From NCBI GenBank assembly GCA_018993265.1, contig JAGKSW010000048.1:1-64000 (forward strand): a DNA stretch of 64,000 nt, read 5' to 3'. Both the position numbers and the translations under genes were made by a program. The notes under the pieces were generated by a model that was not told the origin of the DNA, ran no database searches, and saw only the letters and a list, made by a program, of their open reading frames with translations. The stretch is from Nostoc sp. TH1S01 (lineage in GTDB: Bacteria > Cyanobacteriota > Cyanobacteriia > Cyanobacteriales > Nostocaceae). Numbering within the stretch: the first letter of the stretch is position 1; every line of letters begins with the position of its first letter. Shown here one piece after another: positions 37,189 through 45,956 of the stretch.

Positions 37189-38190
37189 ATGGAAGTTATT
37201 TTTAAGGTTATTCGGCAGCAACAAAATTCTGCGCCTGTAGTGCAAACTTACCCTCTAGAGGTAGACCCTGGTAATACAATCCTCGACTGTCTAAATCGAA
37301 TTAAATGGGAGCAAGATGGCACATTAGCATTTCGCAAAAATTGCCGCAATACCATTTGTGGTAGTTGTGCGATGCGAATCAATGGACGTTCGGCTTTAGC
37401 TTGTAAAGAAAACGTCGGAAGTGAAATAGCTAGATTAAAGCAAATTCAATCTTTGACAAATACAGCAAATCCCCATTTAGAAATCACAGTTGCACCTCTG
37501 GGTAATATGCCTGTGATTAAAGATTTAGTAGTAGATATGAGCAGTTTTTGGGATAATTTGGAAGCGATCGCTCCTTATGTGAGTACAGCAGCCAGACAAA
37601 TTCCAGAACGAGAATTTTTACAAACACCCCAAGAGCGATCGCTTTTAGATCAAACTGGTAACTGTATCATGTGCGGTGCTTGTTATTCTGAATGCAATGC
37701 TCGTGAAGTTAACCCCGATTTTGTCGGCCCCCATGCTTTAGCAAAAGCCTATCGTATGGTTGCAGATTCTCGTGATAGTGATACAGAAAATCGCTTAGAA
37801 AATTACAACGAAGGTACTAAAGGAGTGTGGGGTTGCACTCGTTGTTTATATTGCGATTCAGTTTGTCCAATGGAAGTCGCACCCCTAGAACAAATCACCA
37901 AAATTAAACAAGAAATTCTCTCTCACAAAGAAAAAGCTGATACCCGTTCAATTCGTCACCGCAAAGTTTTAGTCGATTTAGTCAAAGAAGGCGGTTGGAT
38001 TGATGAACGCCAATTTGGTCTGCAAGTTGTTGGTAATTACTTCCGTGACCTGAGAGGATTACTGAGTCTTGCACCTCTAGGATTAAGAATGATCGCCAAA
38101 GGTAAATTCCCCTTGTCTTTTGAACCATCAGAAGGGACAGAACAAGTGCGATCGCTGATCGAATCGGTACAAAAAACTAAGGGAGTGTGA
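37189..38190 (+). CDS. sdhB: Succinate dehydrogenase/fumarate reductase iron-sulphur subunit
   Basis: Passes electrons from succinate oxidation to the quinone pool. 333 residues from ATG 37189 (the frame opens at TTG 37180). The [2Fe-2S] ligands are in CRNTICGSCAMRINGRSALAC; the [4Fe-4S] and [3Fe-4S] ligands are in CIMCGACYSEC and CTRCLYCDSVCPMEV. It is longer than E. coli SdhB (about 240), with an insertion between the two ferredoxin-like domains. No flavoprotein or membrane subunit is next to it, so sdhB is scattered from its partners, as is common in cyanobacteria. Its TGA stop is the first unit of a heptad repeat. Confidence 0.95.
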   Translation: MEVIFKVIRQQQNSAPVVQTYPLEVDPGNTILDCLNRIKWEQDGTLAFRKNCRNTICGSCAMRINGRSALACKENVGSEIARLKQIQSLTNTANPHLEITVAPLGNMPVIKDLVVDMSSFWDNLEAIAPYVSTAARQIPEREFLQTPQERSLLDQTGNCIMCGACYSECNAREVNPDFVGPHALAKAYRMVADSRDSDTENRLENYNEGTKGVWGCTRCLYCDSVCPMEVAPLEQITKIKQEILSHKEKADTRSIRHRKVLVDLVKEGGWIDERQFGLQVVGNYFRDLRGLLSLAPLGLRMIAKGKFPLSFEPSEGTEQVRSLIESVQKTKGV

Positions 38191-38243
38191 AGTATGAAGT
38201 CTGAAGGCTGAAATTTCATACTTCACACTTCAGACTTCATACT
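38188..38243. repeat. Inverted heptad repeats filling a convergent gene junction
   Basis: TGAAGTA, TGAAGTC, TGAAGGC (38188-38208), then TCATACT, TCACACT, TCAGACT, TCATACT (38216-38243). About 15 bases of the two arms are complementary. The array starts at the sdhB stop codon and ends at the base before the stop of the opposing lipoprotein gene. Confidence 0.9.
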
Positions 38244-38765
38244 TTAACGAGGATCTTGCGGTATATCCAATGGTCGCCCAAAACGGTCATAAACTAAAAT
38301 ATCCCACTGTCCGTTATTACTCGACTCAAAGGCAATTCGACTACCATCTGCACTAATAGTCGGGTTACGAACTTCAGCTTGCAAATTATTAGTTAAATTG
38401 CGAGATTGACGGGTTTCGCGGTCATATAAAAAAATCGCCGATCGCCCCTGACGACTAGCCGCAAACACAACATAACGACCATCTTGGGAAACGCTAGGGT
38501 GAGAGGCGATCGTATCTAAAGCATTTAAACCAGGTAAATCAATTAAATTACGCGTCAAGGTATCAAACATATAAACATCTTGACTACCCCGGCGATCGCT
38601 AGTAAAAACAATATATCTCCCAGACGTTTGCGGATTTAACTCCGAAGCCAAACTATTAATACTCCGTCCCCCCGGATCAAACGGATAATTCACCAACCGG
38701 GGATAGCCAAAACAACCAGTTAGTAAACTACAGCAAGCAAATATAAAAATACTTCGACTAGTCAT
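38244..38765 (-). CDS. Lipoprotein with TolB/WD40-like beta-propeller repeats
   Basis: 173 residues: signal peptide with lipobox LLTGC (Cys near residue 17), then three PD40-type blades: SGRYIVFTSDRRGSQDVYMFD, shortened here to its core YIVFTSDRRG; GRYVVFAASRQGRSAIFLYD; and GSRIAFESSNNGQWDILVYD. Three blades are too few for a closed propeller, so it may dimerise. It has the same architecture as its upstream neighbour and must derive from duplication. The role is unknown; it is exported to the periplasm or outer membrane. Confidence 0.85.
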   Translation of the reverse strand: MTSRSIFIFACCSLLTGCFGYPRLVNYPFDPGGRSINSLASELNPQTSGRYIVFTSDRRGSQDVYMFDTLTRNLIDLPGLNALDTIASHPSVSQDGRYVVFAASRQGRSAIFLYDRETRQSRNLTNNLQAEVRNPTISADGSRIAFESSNNGQWDILVYDRFGRPLDIPQDPR

Positions 38766-38818
38766 TTGTCATTGGTCATTGGTCAAAAGGCAGTACTTAA
38801 AAGACTAAAGGATTAAAT

Positions 38819-38846
38819 TTCATACTTCACACTTCACACTTCACAC
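38819..38846. repeat. Heptad tandem repeat between paralogous lipoprotein genes
   Basis: TTCATAC followed by three TTCACAC units, directly preceding the stop codon of the upstream lipoprotein gene. Confidence 0.9.
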
Positions 38847-38847
38847 T

Positions 38848-39408
38848 TTAATTAGGCTCATCCACTGTTGCACCATTAGGAATATCTAATTCAATATTCG
38901 GGCCACGGTCTAAAACCTCAATATCCCATTGACCACGGCTGGCTGTTTCAAACACAACATAACGTCCATCAGGGCTAATACCAGGATTTCGCACCCAGCC
39001 ACGATAGACAGGAGTTAAAATTTGTGATTGTTGGGTAGCGCGATCGTAAAGAGCTACCACTGGTCTACCTTGGTCGCTCGTTAAATAAACAATATAACGC
39101 CCGGTGTAGCTCAAGCTAGGACTCTCACTAATTGTTTCCGGTCGGTTTAAGCCTGGTATTCTGACAAATATTTGCTGTTGCAAATCGTACACCAATAATT
39201 GATGAGTACCATTACGATTTGAAACAAATGCCAAAAACCGACCGTTGCCACTTAACGTCGGTTGTTCTTCTGTATAACGACTATTCAGAGAAGTAGGCCC
39301 AAGCGCAATCTCACCGGAACCACAAGATACGAGTAAGCTCATTAAACCAAAAATCAGGCTCCAATGAATCGGTCTTTGGAGCCACAGAATAGGCGTAAAT
39401 TTTTTCAC
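38848..39408 (-). CDS. Lipoprotein with TolB/WD40-like repeats, paralogue
   Basis: 186 residues with a long signal peptide and lipobox LLVSC (Cys near 29). Three blades: GRFLAFVSNRNGTHQLLVYD, GRYIVYLTSDQGRPVVALYD and GRYVVFETASRGQWDIEVLD. It is collinear with the 173-residue neighbour downstream (GQWDI near both C-termini, each followed by an LDIP segment), indicating a tandem duplication. Its start is about 50 bases from the ycf66 stop on the same strand. Confidence 0.85.
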   Translation of the reverse strand: MKKFTPILWLQRPIHWSLIFGLMSLLVSCGSGEIALGPTSLNSRYTEEQPTLSGNGRFLAFVSNRNGTHQLLVYDLQQQIFVRIPGLNRPETISESPSLSYTGRYIVYLTSDQGRPVVALYDRATQQSQILTPVYRGWVRNPGISPDGRYVVFETASRGQWDIEVLDRGPNIELDIPNGATVDEPN

Positions 39409-39459
39409 CTCTACTGTTATTTTTTACATCGCCTCTAGCTTACATCTATCCCAACAATT

Positions 39460-40371
39460 TTAGACATCATCAAAATTAGTTGAATTATCCGATTCATCAT
39501 CAGACTGGTCAATCGGCTTGTATGGGACATAATCTGCGGGGATAACATCATCATCTGCACTTTCACGGCGAGAAGTTGTCTCAGCGGGTGGACGACGTTT
39601 TCTTGGTCTAGCCGGAACATCATCTTCCCGACTTTCGGGACGCTGAGTACCGTTACTCCCACGACGAGCAGGTTTTCTCGCTTCATCACTGGGACTTTCC
39701 CAATCATCTACCTGTCTTGTGGAAGGAGAACCCCAACTTTCTTCATCGTCATATTTCTCAGTCGAACGGCTATTGGAACGAGTAGAAGTCCGACGACGGT
39801 TTTTATCAGTTGTGTCTGTCCGTTCATTACTGGGGCGACGACTTGAGCGGCGGGGTGGTTGCTCCTCATAATAATCATCACGAGATGAGCGTTCATCTCT
39901 ACTACCTCGAATTCTGGGACGTGCAGGAGGCTCTTCTTCTTCATAAGGCAGTGGTTCGTACTCGTCTTCTACCTCAGCCTCATAATCTCTGCGCCTCTTG
40001 TATGAATAGTTATCGCTGACTTCTCGCTCTCTATCCACAATTGGAGTATTGCGCTTGGCTTGCTGAGTAGCGATACTGCGTAGGCGAATACTTTCCACCG
40101 CAAAAAACACTGTAGTACCAACTAACAGCAACTGCCCAAATTGCAGAATCGGATCTAACCGCCATCCTTGGAAAATCAGAATAAAGCCGCAGAGTAAACC
40201 AACAGCAGCAAAAAAGATATCTTGATCTCTTGAAAGTTCTGGGCGTACAGTCCGCATAAAATACAGTGCTGCCCCAGCCACAGCCAGGAAAATTCCTAGA
40301 ATACTGGCTGAGTTCGTTCCTACATTGACCTGAGCCAGAACACTGGCTGAGTTCAGCCCAAAATTTAGCAT
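39460..40371 (-). CDS. ycf66: Ycf66-family protein
   Basis: 303 residues. The N-terminal third is the Ycf66 membrane domain with three helices (ASILGIFLAVAGAALYFMR, IFFAAVGLLCGFILIFQGWR, FGQLLLVGTTVFFAVESIRL). The remainder is a long, disordered, highly charged tail of Arg, Glu, Asp and Ser. Ycf66 is conserved in cyanobacteria and some plastids and its role is unclear. The neighbouring psbX gene on the same strand hints at a photosynthetic link. Confidence 0.9.
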   Translation of the reverse strand: MLNFGLNSASVLAQVNVGTNSASILGIFLAVAGAALYFMRTVRPELSRDQDIFFAAVGLLCGFILIFQGWRLDPILQFGQLLLVGTTVFFAVESIRLRSIATQQAKRNTPIVDREREVSDNYSYKRRRDYEAEVEDEYEPLPYEEEEPPARPRIRGSRDERSSRDDYYEEQPPRRSSRRPSNERTDTTDKNRRRTSTRSNSRSTEKYDDEESWGSPSTRQVDDWESPSDEARKPARRGSNGTQRPESREDDVPARPRKRRPPAETTSRRESADDDVIPADYVPYKPIDQSDDESDNSTNFDDV

Positions 40372-40627
40372 TGTTCTTTATCCCAATATCACAATCTATG
40401 TTAGCGAGTCACAATTAAAATCACTACTTTAATTAATCACAATATAATTAAGCTTCCAAGCTTCTGGCTCAGAAGATATGAAGCTTTTTAACGATTGCCA
40501 GCCAAAAAAATTTATATCTGTCAGCTAAGTATACCCTGTCCTCTCAAGGAAGATTGCTAATGTGAATGCAATTAGGTAATTAGCTGACAGAATATTGGTG
40601 TTAGAGTCTAATTGACTCCGCAAAAGA

Positions 40628-40747
40628 TTAAGAACGTTGGATTTTATCTTTTTGGCTAATGAAAATTAGCCCAACAGTAGCAGGGATAACAACGATCGCA
40701 GTACCCCAAGCCAGACTCCAAAGAAAATTTGCTAAAGATGGTGTCAT
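40628..40747 (-). CDS. psbX: Photosystem II reaction centre protein X
   Basis: A 39-residue single-helix subunit of photosystem II. The translation begins MTPSLANFLWSLAWGTAIVV and ends LIFISQKDKIQRS, matching cyanobacterial PsbX in length, helix and basic C-terminus. It contains a central membrane helix (about residues 10-32). It lies 256 bases upstream of ycf66 on the same strand. Confidence 0.95.
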   Translation of the reverse strand: MTPSLANFLWSLAWGTAIVVIPATVGLIFISQKDKIQRS

Positions 40748-41145
40748 TGTTCTCAACCTTTTTTTACACACTTCATCATAATTCTAATAGTGTAGTACTT
40801 CCTTGAGAAGCCTTTGGGTATAAGCTTTAAAACAAAAGAATTGAGGCTAGGGGCTAGGGATGAATATTTATCGTTCAGTATTTCCCGTAACTAGACACAA
40901 ATTTTTTCACAAAAATCTCTAAAAATCTTAATATTTAGGGAAAGTGGTACTTTTGTGTTTATCGTGACCAATATTACCGGAATCCTACAAATCGCCAGAT
41001 TTATCTGTGGAGTCAATTAAAATCCAAAATCTAAAATTGGTTGACTGGCATTTGCCATAAAATATATCTATACGCTTTACAAACCTTCAAAATTTCTTAT
41101 TTGCTTCTCAGAATTCTCTTTGTTCAAAAATAGTAGCGCAAACAG
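40748..41145. other. Upstream region of psbX and yggT
   Basis: 398 bases between divergent starts with no gene seen. It contains a degenerate GGCTAGGGGCTAGGGATGAA heptad segment near 40845. Confidence 0.5.
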
Positions 41146-41439
41146 ATGACTGGTGTTAACTTGACCGTTTGGATTCTCGGCCCACTGTTGGGACTGATGA
41201 CATTTCTCTTTATTTTCCGCATTGTTCTGACTTGGTATCCCCAAGCAGACTTAAATAAGTTGCCCTTCAATCTTATAGCTTGGCCGACTGAGCCATTTTT
41301 AGTACCTTTACGTAAGTTAGTACCACCAATAGGCGGGGTGGACATTACCCCAATTATTTGGGTAGGCATTTTCAGCTTGCTGCGGGAAATTCTCTTAGGT
41401 CAACAAGGATTAATCACGATGATGTCTCATGTCAGCTAG
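41146..41439 (+). CDS. YggT-family (Ycf19-like) membrane protein
   Basis: 97 residues with two hydrophobic helices flanking the family's RIVLTWYPQADLNKLPF and the conserved PTEPFLVPLRKLVPPIGGVDITPI stretch (given in part: PLRKLVPPIGGVDITPII). Plastid and cyanobacterial YggT proteins are tied to thylakoid organisation, nucleoid partition or cytochrome b6 maturation (CCB3). The exact function here is inferred. Confidence 0.9.
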   Translation: MTGVNLTVWILGPLLGLMTFLFIFRIVLTWYPQADLNKLPFNLIAWPTEPFLVPLRKLVPPIGGVDITPIIWVGIFSLLREILLGQQGLITMMSHVS

Positions 41440-41617
41440 GGAATAAGGGAGGATGCGTTAGCGCAGCTTAACGAAGTTATCGCTCAATTATGGATCATAT
41501 TTGGGAAGGGCGATCGCTTGCTGTATGAAAAGGAGCATCGTTAGCAAAGAGGGCGGAACGTCACGATTGACAAACAGCCTTTTATGTCGTGTCGATCGTA
41601 CTCAAGGACTGCCCGTT

Positions 41618-41779
41618 TTACTCCTGAATTGCTGCCAACAATCTCTCTCGAATGTCTTCCGGTAACTTTACAACTATAAATTGGCTCTGAGGATAGAGAT
41701 AATCTTCGCCAGACTCATCAATGACTCGCAGACATCCTACCTCACTCGCCTTTGGGTCGGGTAGAACCGGATATATCTT
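41618..41779 (-). pseudogene. Start-less remnant of a small cyanobacterial protein
   Basis: A 53-codon open frame reading KIYPVLPDPKASEVGCLRVI, then DESGEDYLYP, an FIVVKLPEDIRERLLAAIQE end and TAA. The CLRVIDESGEDYLYP pattern is one I associate with small cyanobacterial proteins of unknown role that usually begin at a Met just before this point. Here TAG directly precedes the first codon and no ATG, GTG or TTG lies in frame, so the gene has lost its start. Confidence 0.55.
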
Positions 41780-41854
41780 CTAGTTCTCTAGATCCCCATC
41801 TTCTTCGCCTGCAATACAAATTGCAAATTGAACTATACATCATTGTTCACTTAC

Positions 41855-42103
41855 TTAAAGACCAGTGCTATTCAGCATTCGCATCACCACGTCAATAAAT
41901 TTTTCACCCCAAACAATTGATAGTAATTCACAAAATATCACCAACAATGATGCGACACCTGCTTGAACCAGTCCAAAATCGTTAAATGTCCCATATGTAA
42001 TTGGTATAAGCAGTACAAGAGTGGCAAGTACAGCACCCCCAAGAAAGCGATAGATAACTTTAGTAAGTGAACGCTGGTTAGAATTAGTATTGTCAGAGCT
42101 CAT
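41855..42103 (-). CDS. Small two-helix membrane protein, unknown
   Basis: 82 residues from ATG 42103 (a longer reading starts at 42127). A polar N-terminus (SSDNTNSNQRSLTK) precedes two hydrophobic helices (FLGGAVLATLVLLIPITYG and FGLVQAGVASLLVIFCELLSIVWG), ending with KFIDVVMRMLNSTGL. I do not recognise a family. It lies downstream of another small membrane protein on the same strand, with 68 bases between them. Confidence 0.6.
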   Translation of the reverse strand: MSSDNTNSNQRSLTKVIYRFLGGAVLATLVLLIPITYGTFNDFGLVQAGVASLLVIFCELLSIVWGEKFIDVVMRMLNSTGL

Positions 42104-42171
42104 AACAGTTTCCTTCAATATCCTCACAATAGATATGGTATGAATTAGGTCTTTACACCCAAATGGCGAAT

Positions 42172-42330
42172 CTAATTCTGTATTGTTGATGAACCGTTCG
42201 GCACAGGCAATGTTCGCTCTTGCTGATAATTTATGAATCCCAAGTATCCTAGAAGAAGCATCACTCCAATCAAGGCAACGATTTGAAGTCTCGTTTCTAT
42301 TTGAATGAAAATACGTAGAAACTTATCCAT
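42172..42330 (-). CDS. Very small single-helix membrane protein, unknown
   Basis: A 52-codon frame beginning MDKFLRIFIQIETRLQIVAL, with one helix (IVALIGVMLLLGYLGFI) and a polar end (NYQQERTLPVPNGSSTIQN). A basic start, a clean helix and a polar tail suggest a real small protein. It may pair with the 82-residue protein gene just downstream. The function is unknown; both might be stress peptides or toxin-like. Confidence 0.5.
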   Translation of the reverse strand: MDKFLRIFIQIETRLQIVALIGVMLLLGYLGFINYQQERTLPVPNGSSTIQN

Positions 42331-42442
42331 GAATTTAACCCAACCTGAGTTTGAGATGAGGAAAGGGACAGCTGTAAGCTGAAAAAAAGATATCTCTCAG
42401 CCTTTTACGCTTTACCCTTTACCTTTTATCTTAAGCAATCCC

Positions 42443-43786
42443 CTACAGTTTCATCTCTTGAATGAAGTTGGTGTAAACATTGCCTTGTAAAAACTGTGGG
42501 TTTTCCATAATTCTTTGGTGGAACCCAATAGTTGTTGGTAGTCCCGTAATAGCACACTCCCGCAGGGCGCGTTTCATCCGGTTAATAGCAGTGGCACGAT
42601 CTGGCCCCCAAACAATTAGCTTACCAATTAAAGAATCGTAGTAGGGGGGAATTTGGTAATCGGTGTAAACGTGGGAATCAATTCGCACGCCAGGGCCACC
42701 GGGGGGAAGATAACCGCTAATTCGACCTGGGGCGGGACGGAAATCGTGGTCTGGGTCTTCGGCGTTGATGCGGCATTCTATGGCATGACCACGCAAAATT
42801 ACTTGGTCTTGAGTTAGCCTGAGTCTTTCGCCTTGAGCCACCCGAATTTGTTCGACTACTAAGTCCACACCAGTAATCATCTCGGTGACAGGATGCTCTA
42901 CTTGAATGCGGGTGTTCATTTCCATAAAGTAGAAGTTACCCGACCGATCTAAGAGAAACTCAATCGTACCTGCGCCTGTAAAGTTGATAAATTGAGCAGC
43001 TTTCACAGCCGCGTGCCCCATTTTCTCGCGCAGGTCTGGGTCAAGCGCCGGACTAGGGGCTTCTTCTAATAATTTTTGGTTACGGCGTTGAATTGAACAA
43101 TCCCGTTCACCCAAGTGAATCACATTGCCATAGTTATCTGCCAATATTTGAAATTCAATGTGGCGGGGACGTTCAATAAATTTTTCGATATAAACGCCAG
43201 AATTACCAAAGGCTGCACCTGCTTCGCCTTGAGCAGCTAAAAACAGTTTGACAAATTCCTCTTCAGAACGGACTAAACGCATCCCTCTTCCACCGCCGCC
43301 AGCTGTGGCTTTAATCATCACGGGATAGCCAATTTCCTTAGCCAGTGCTAACCCTTCTTGCTCTGATTCGACTAAACCATCACTCCCTGGTACTGTTGGG
43401 ACTCCAGCTTTTTGCATGGTTTCTTTGGCAGTGGATTTATCTCCCATCAAGCGAATTGCTTCTGGAGTCGGGCCAATAAACGCAATATGATGATCTGCAC
43501 AAATTTCGGCAAATTTGGCATTTTCTGACAAAAAACCATAGCCAGGATGAATGGCAGTGGCATTACGCGTCAAGGCGGCAGCAATGATGTTGGGAATATT
43601 TAAATAACTTTTACCGCTGGCAGGCTCACCAATACAAACAGCTTCATCAGCCAGCTGCACATGGAGCGCATTCCGATCAACGGTGGAGTGAACCGCAACG
43701 GTCGCTATTCCCATTTCCTCACAGGCGCGGAGAATACGAAGGGCGATTTCTCCCCGATTAGCAATTAGTATTTTGTCAAACTTCAT
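42443..43786 (-). CDS. accC: Acetyl-CoA carboxylase, biotin carboxylase subunit
   Basis: ATP-dependent carboxylation of biotin on AccB, the first half-reaction of fatty acid synthesis. 447 residues, the normal length. Motifs: [14 protein letters not shown] at the N-terminus, the ATP-grasp glycine loop [34 protein letters not shown] and [16 protein letters not shown] with the catalytic Glu and Arg, then RINAEDP. It stands alone, as accC commonly does in cyanobacteria, and has a long upstream region. Confidence 0.98.
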   Translation of the reverse strand: MKFDKILIANRGEIALRILRACEEMGIATVAVHSTVDRNALHVQLADEAVCIGEPASGKSYLNIPNIIAAALTRNATAIHPGYGFLSENAKFAEICADHHIAFIGPTPEAIRLMGDKSTAKETMQKAGVPTVPGSDGLVESEQEGLALAKEIGYPVMIKATAGGGGRGMRLVRSEEEFVKLFLAAQGEAGAAFGNSGVYIEKFIERPRHIEFQILADNYGNVIHLGERDCSIQRRNQKLLEEAPSPALDPDLREKMGHAAVKAAQFINFTGAGTIEFLLDRSGNFYFMEMNTRIQVEHPVTEMITGVDLVVEQIRVAQGERLRLTQDQVILRGHAIECRINAEDPDHDFRPAPGRISGYLPPGGPGVRIDSHVYTDYQIPPYYDSLIGKLIVWGPDRATAINRMKRALRECAITGLPTTIGFHQRIMENPQFLQGNVYTNFIQEMKL

Positions 43787-44219
43787 TTTCGAGTTTCGAT
43801 ATTAGTACCAGTAGATTGACATTTTCTCTTATCTGATTTGCAACAAAGCTTTTACTTGGTTACAAATGACAATGAGAGTTTTTTCAGCAGCATCCTGAGC
43901 AGTATATATACGCCCTTCGGAGTTTCACAAAGGTCAGGACTGCCAGGGAGCCTCTACGGGTCTTAACCAGACTAACAGCTTCACATCTGCTCGTCTGTGC
44001 CAGTTTCCCGAAATAGGCTGTGGTAAGTGCAGAGCATCTTAAAGTAGCTATACCCCTTTTAATATCACTTGTGGCGCTATTACATTTCTGTTAGTCTGAT
44101 ATCCGCCTTCGGGAAAGTTGTGAACATGTTCACTTAAATTTTTGGTAAATTTTGCAAAATTAGATATTACCTTACTATAATCACTTTGTTGTGCTATATT
44201 AGTTCTTCAGTGAACTCTC
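43787..44219. other. accC upstream region with a GC-richer stretch
   Basis: No gene. The part from about 43905 to 44045 is clearly less AT-rich than normal spacers here and has several short complementary segments (for example GGTCT/AGACT around 43970 and CAGAC/GTCTG near 43975-44005). It could be a structured leader of accC (-) or a small RNA; I match it to no known family. Confidence 0.4.
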
Positions 44220-44300
44220 GCGGATGTGGCGGAATTGGTATACGCGCACGCTTGAGGTGCGTGTGGCTTTGCCTTGCGAGTTCGAGTCTCGCCATCCGCA
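44220..44300 (+). tRNA. trnL-GAG: tRNA-Leu (anticodon GAG)
   Basis: The acceptor GCGGATG pairs with CATCCGC over 7 bp, with discriminator A at 44300. The anticodon stem CACGC/GCGTG encloses TTGAGGT, giving anticodon GAG. It has the type II variable arm typical of tRNA-Leu and the T arm TGCGAGTTCGAGTCTCGCC region. No CCA is encoded. Confidence 0.95.
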
Positions 44301-44482
44301 TTTTTTATGAAAAGGGAACAGGGAACACTTTGACAAGCTCCCTATTCCCTCCCCGCAGGGGCTTGGTCAATGGTCATGAGTAAATGGTCAACAGTTAGCA
44401 ATGCCTAGCTACTGACTACGAGCTTTTAACTATTGACTTTTTTTGTGCTTTTATAGAGATAGATGAACTTTTGTAAATAACA

Positions 44483-45112
44483 TTGACTGCGATTTTTACT
44501 CTGACAAACAACTCCACACTGCCAGTAGCTTGGCACCGTCTGACTCCGATTTGGCAAGGAGACGAGGAAGTTATCCAAAAGAGTTTGCCTCACTCACAGT
44601 TGGCTCCTACTTGGCAACTGCTGTTATTGGGCGATGGTTCTCCGACTCGGCATTTAGAATTGCTGACAGGTGAGCCAACAGAAGTAGATGTGATTGATAT
44701 GTCATTGATTGGCACAGATTTAGATGATGCGCCTGATTTAATTCAAGCTGTGCCAGGGCCAAGACTGCGCCGTCAGGTGTGGTTACGTACTGCTTCAGGA
44801 CAGAGGCTAGCTTATGCGACATCGTGGTGGGAAGCCAGCCATGTAGATGAGTATTTACAAAATCGTTCATTGCCAATTTGGGCAAGTTTGGCGCGTCTCC
44901 GCACAGAGTTATATCGGGATGTACGCGGAATTTATTATGGAAATTCGGCGGCGTTAGAGTCTGGTTTTAATGTGCCAGGGCCGTTTTGGGGTCGTCATTA
45001 CTTGTTTTGGCATCATGGGCAACCGCTAACTTTGATTTATGAGGTGTTTTCACCGTATTTAACCAAGTATTTGGGGCCGATGCAGCTAAGTGCAGTGAAT
45101 GGCAAAGGGTAG
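44483..45112 (+). CDS. Chorismate lyase (DUF98 family)
   Basis: Cleaves chorismate to 4-hydroxybenzoate and pyruvate, the head-group precursor of plastoquinone. 209 residues from TTG 44483. Typical features are LTPIWQGDEEVIQKSLP, a central RRQVWLRTASGQRLAYATSWW and the C-terminal GFNVPGPFWGRHYLFWHHGQ followed by LIYEVFSPYL. It belongs to the cyanobacterial (Sll1797-type) family rather than E. coli UbiC. Confidence 0.88.
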   Translation: MTAIFTLTNNSTLPVAWHRLTPIWQGDEEVIQKSLPHSQLAPTWQLLLLGDGSPTRHLELLTGEPTEVDVIDMSLIGTDLDDAPDLIQAVPGPRLRRQVWLRTASGQRLAYATSWWEASHVDEYLQNRSLPIWASLARLRTELYRDVRGIYYGNSAALESGFNVPGPFWGRHYLFWHHGQPLTLIYEVFSPYLTKYLGPMQLSAVNGKG

Positions 45113-45956
45113 AATGCAGTGGCGATCGCTACACTAGATCAGGTAGAAAGCAGGAGGTAAAAACATTCCTTTCCTGAAGTTTAGTTTTTGACAATCACCG
45201 ACTCGATATACTCTTACTGATAAAACCGCAAACTAAATAGGTAATCTAGTTTACCTGAATCGGTAAAAAATTAAATTTATCTAAAAATTAAATTCTAGAT
45301 TGCTCGTTGATTTACCGCTATCTAGCTAATATAGGCATGGTTTCAGCGTCAAAACATCCATAAATCACCAAAATTTGTGTTTTGATAATTTTGGTACAAA
45401 TAATCATCGATAATCATAATTTCAAAAATTAGCGCATTCCAGCTATATTTTTGATGATTAAATACAGAATAACTAAGATGTATAAGTAATAAAAATTACA
45501 AATTACTGGCGACTTGCAGCTTTTTGAAGTTAGTTATATCCTCATAATGCTTGGAATAAAGTTCAGAACTTATGCAGAAAAATCATCTGTGAAGAGTAGC
45601 TGTAAGGGTTTAAGAACATATAGACGTAAGAGTTTTACTTAGCTCTAACCCTGTGTTAAACCATCGATTCTCCAAATCAATGCTGAAATACTCAAATAGC
45701 TTCTCTAACTAAGATTGACCCAAAAAGAAAACTTTTATAGAAAAATTGCCTGCGAAATAGAGCAAAGCATGTTAAAAAGATTAACTAACGACAAAATCAC
45801 TACTTTTAAAGCAAAAATAGCTAAGCTTAGTTACCGAAGTATCAGCAAAAGTTCAGGGTAGAGAAAATTGTTGAAAAACTGACCAAAAGAAGGAAAAAGC
45901 TTAAGTTTACTTGACCAAGCAAGTAAAAAGTTCGCAAGTATGAGGTATTGGTTTCA
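45113..45956. other. Long AT-rich spacer
   Basis: About 840 bases with no gene seen. A short AAGCAGGAGGTAAAAA segment near 45151 resembles the heptads at 52421, and ACTTATGCAG...GACGTAAG around 45569-45632 may be a decayed copy of the MITE-like family. Confidence 0.45.

Noticed and set aside
43787-44060. The accC upstream segment considered as a cobalamin riboswitch, SRP RNA, 6S RNA or RNase P RNA
   Set aside because: None of the conserved core sequences I know for these RNAs could be placed in order on either strand.
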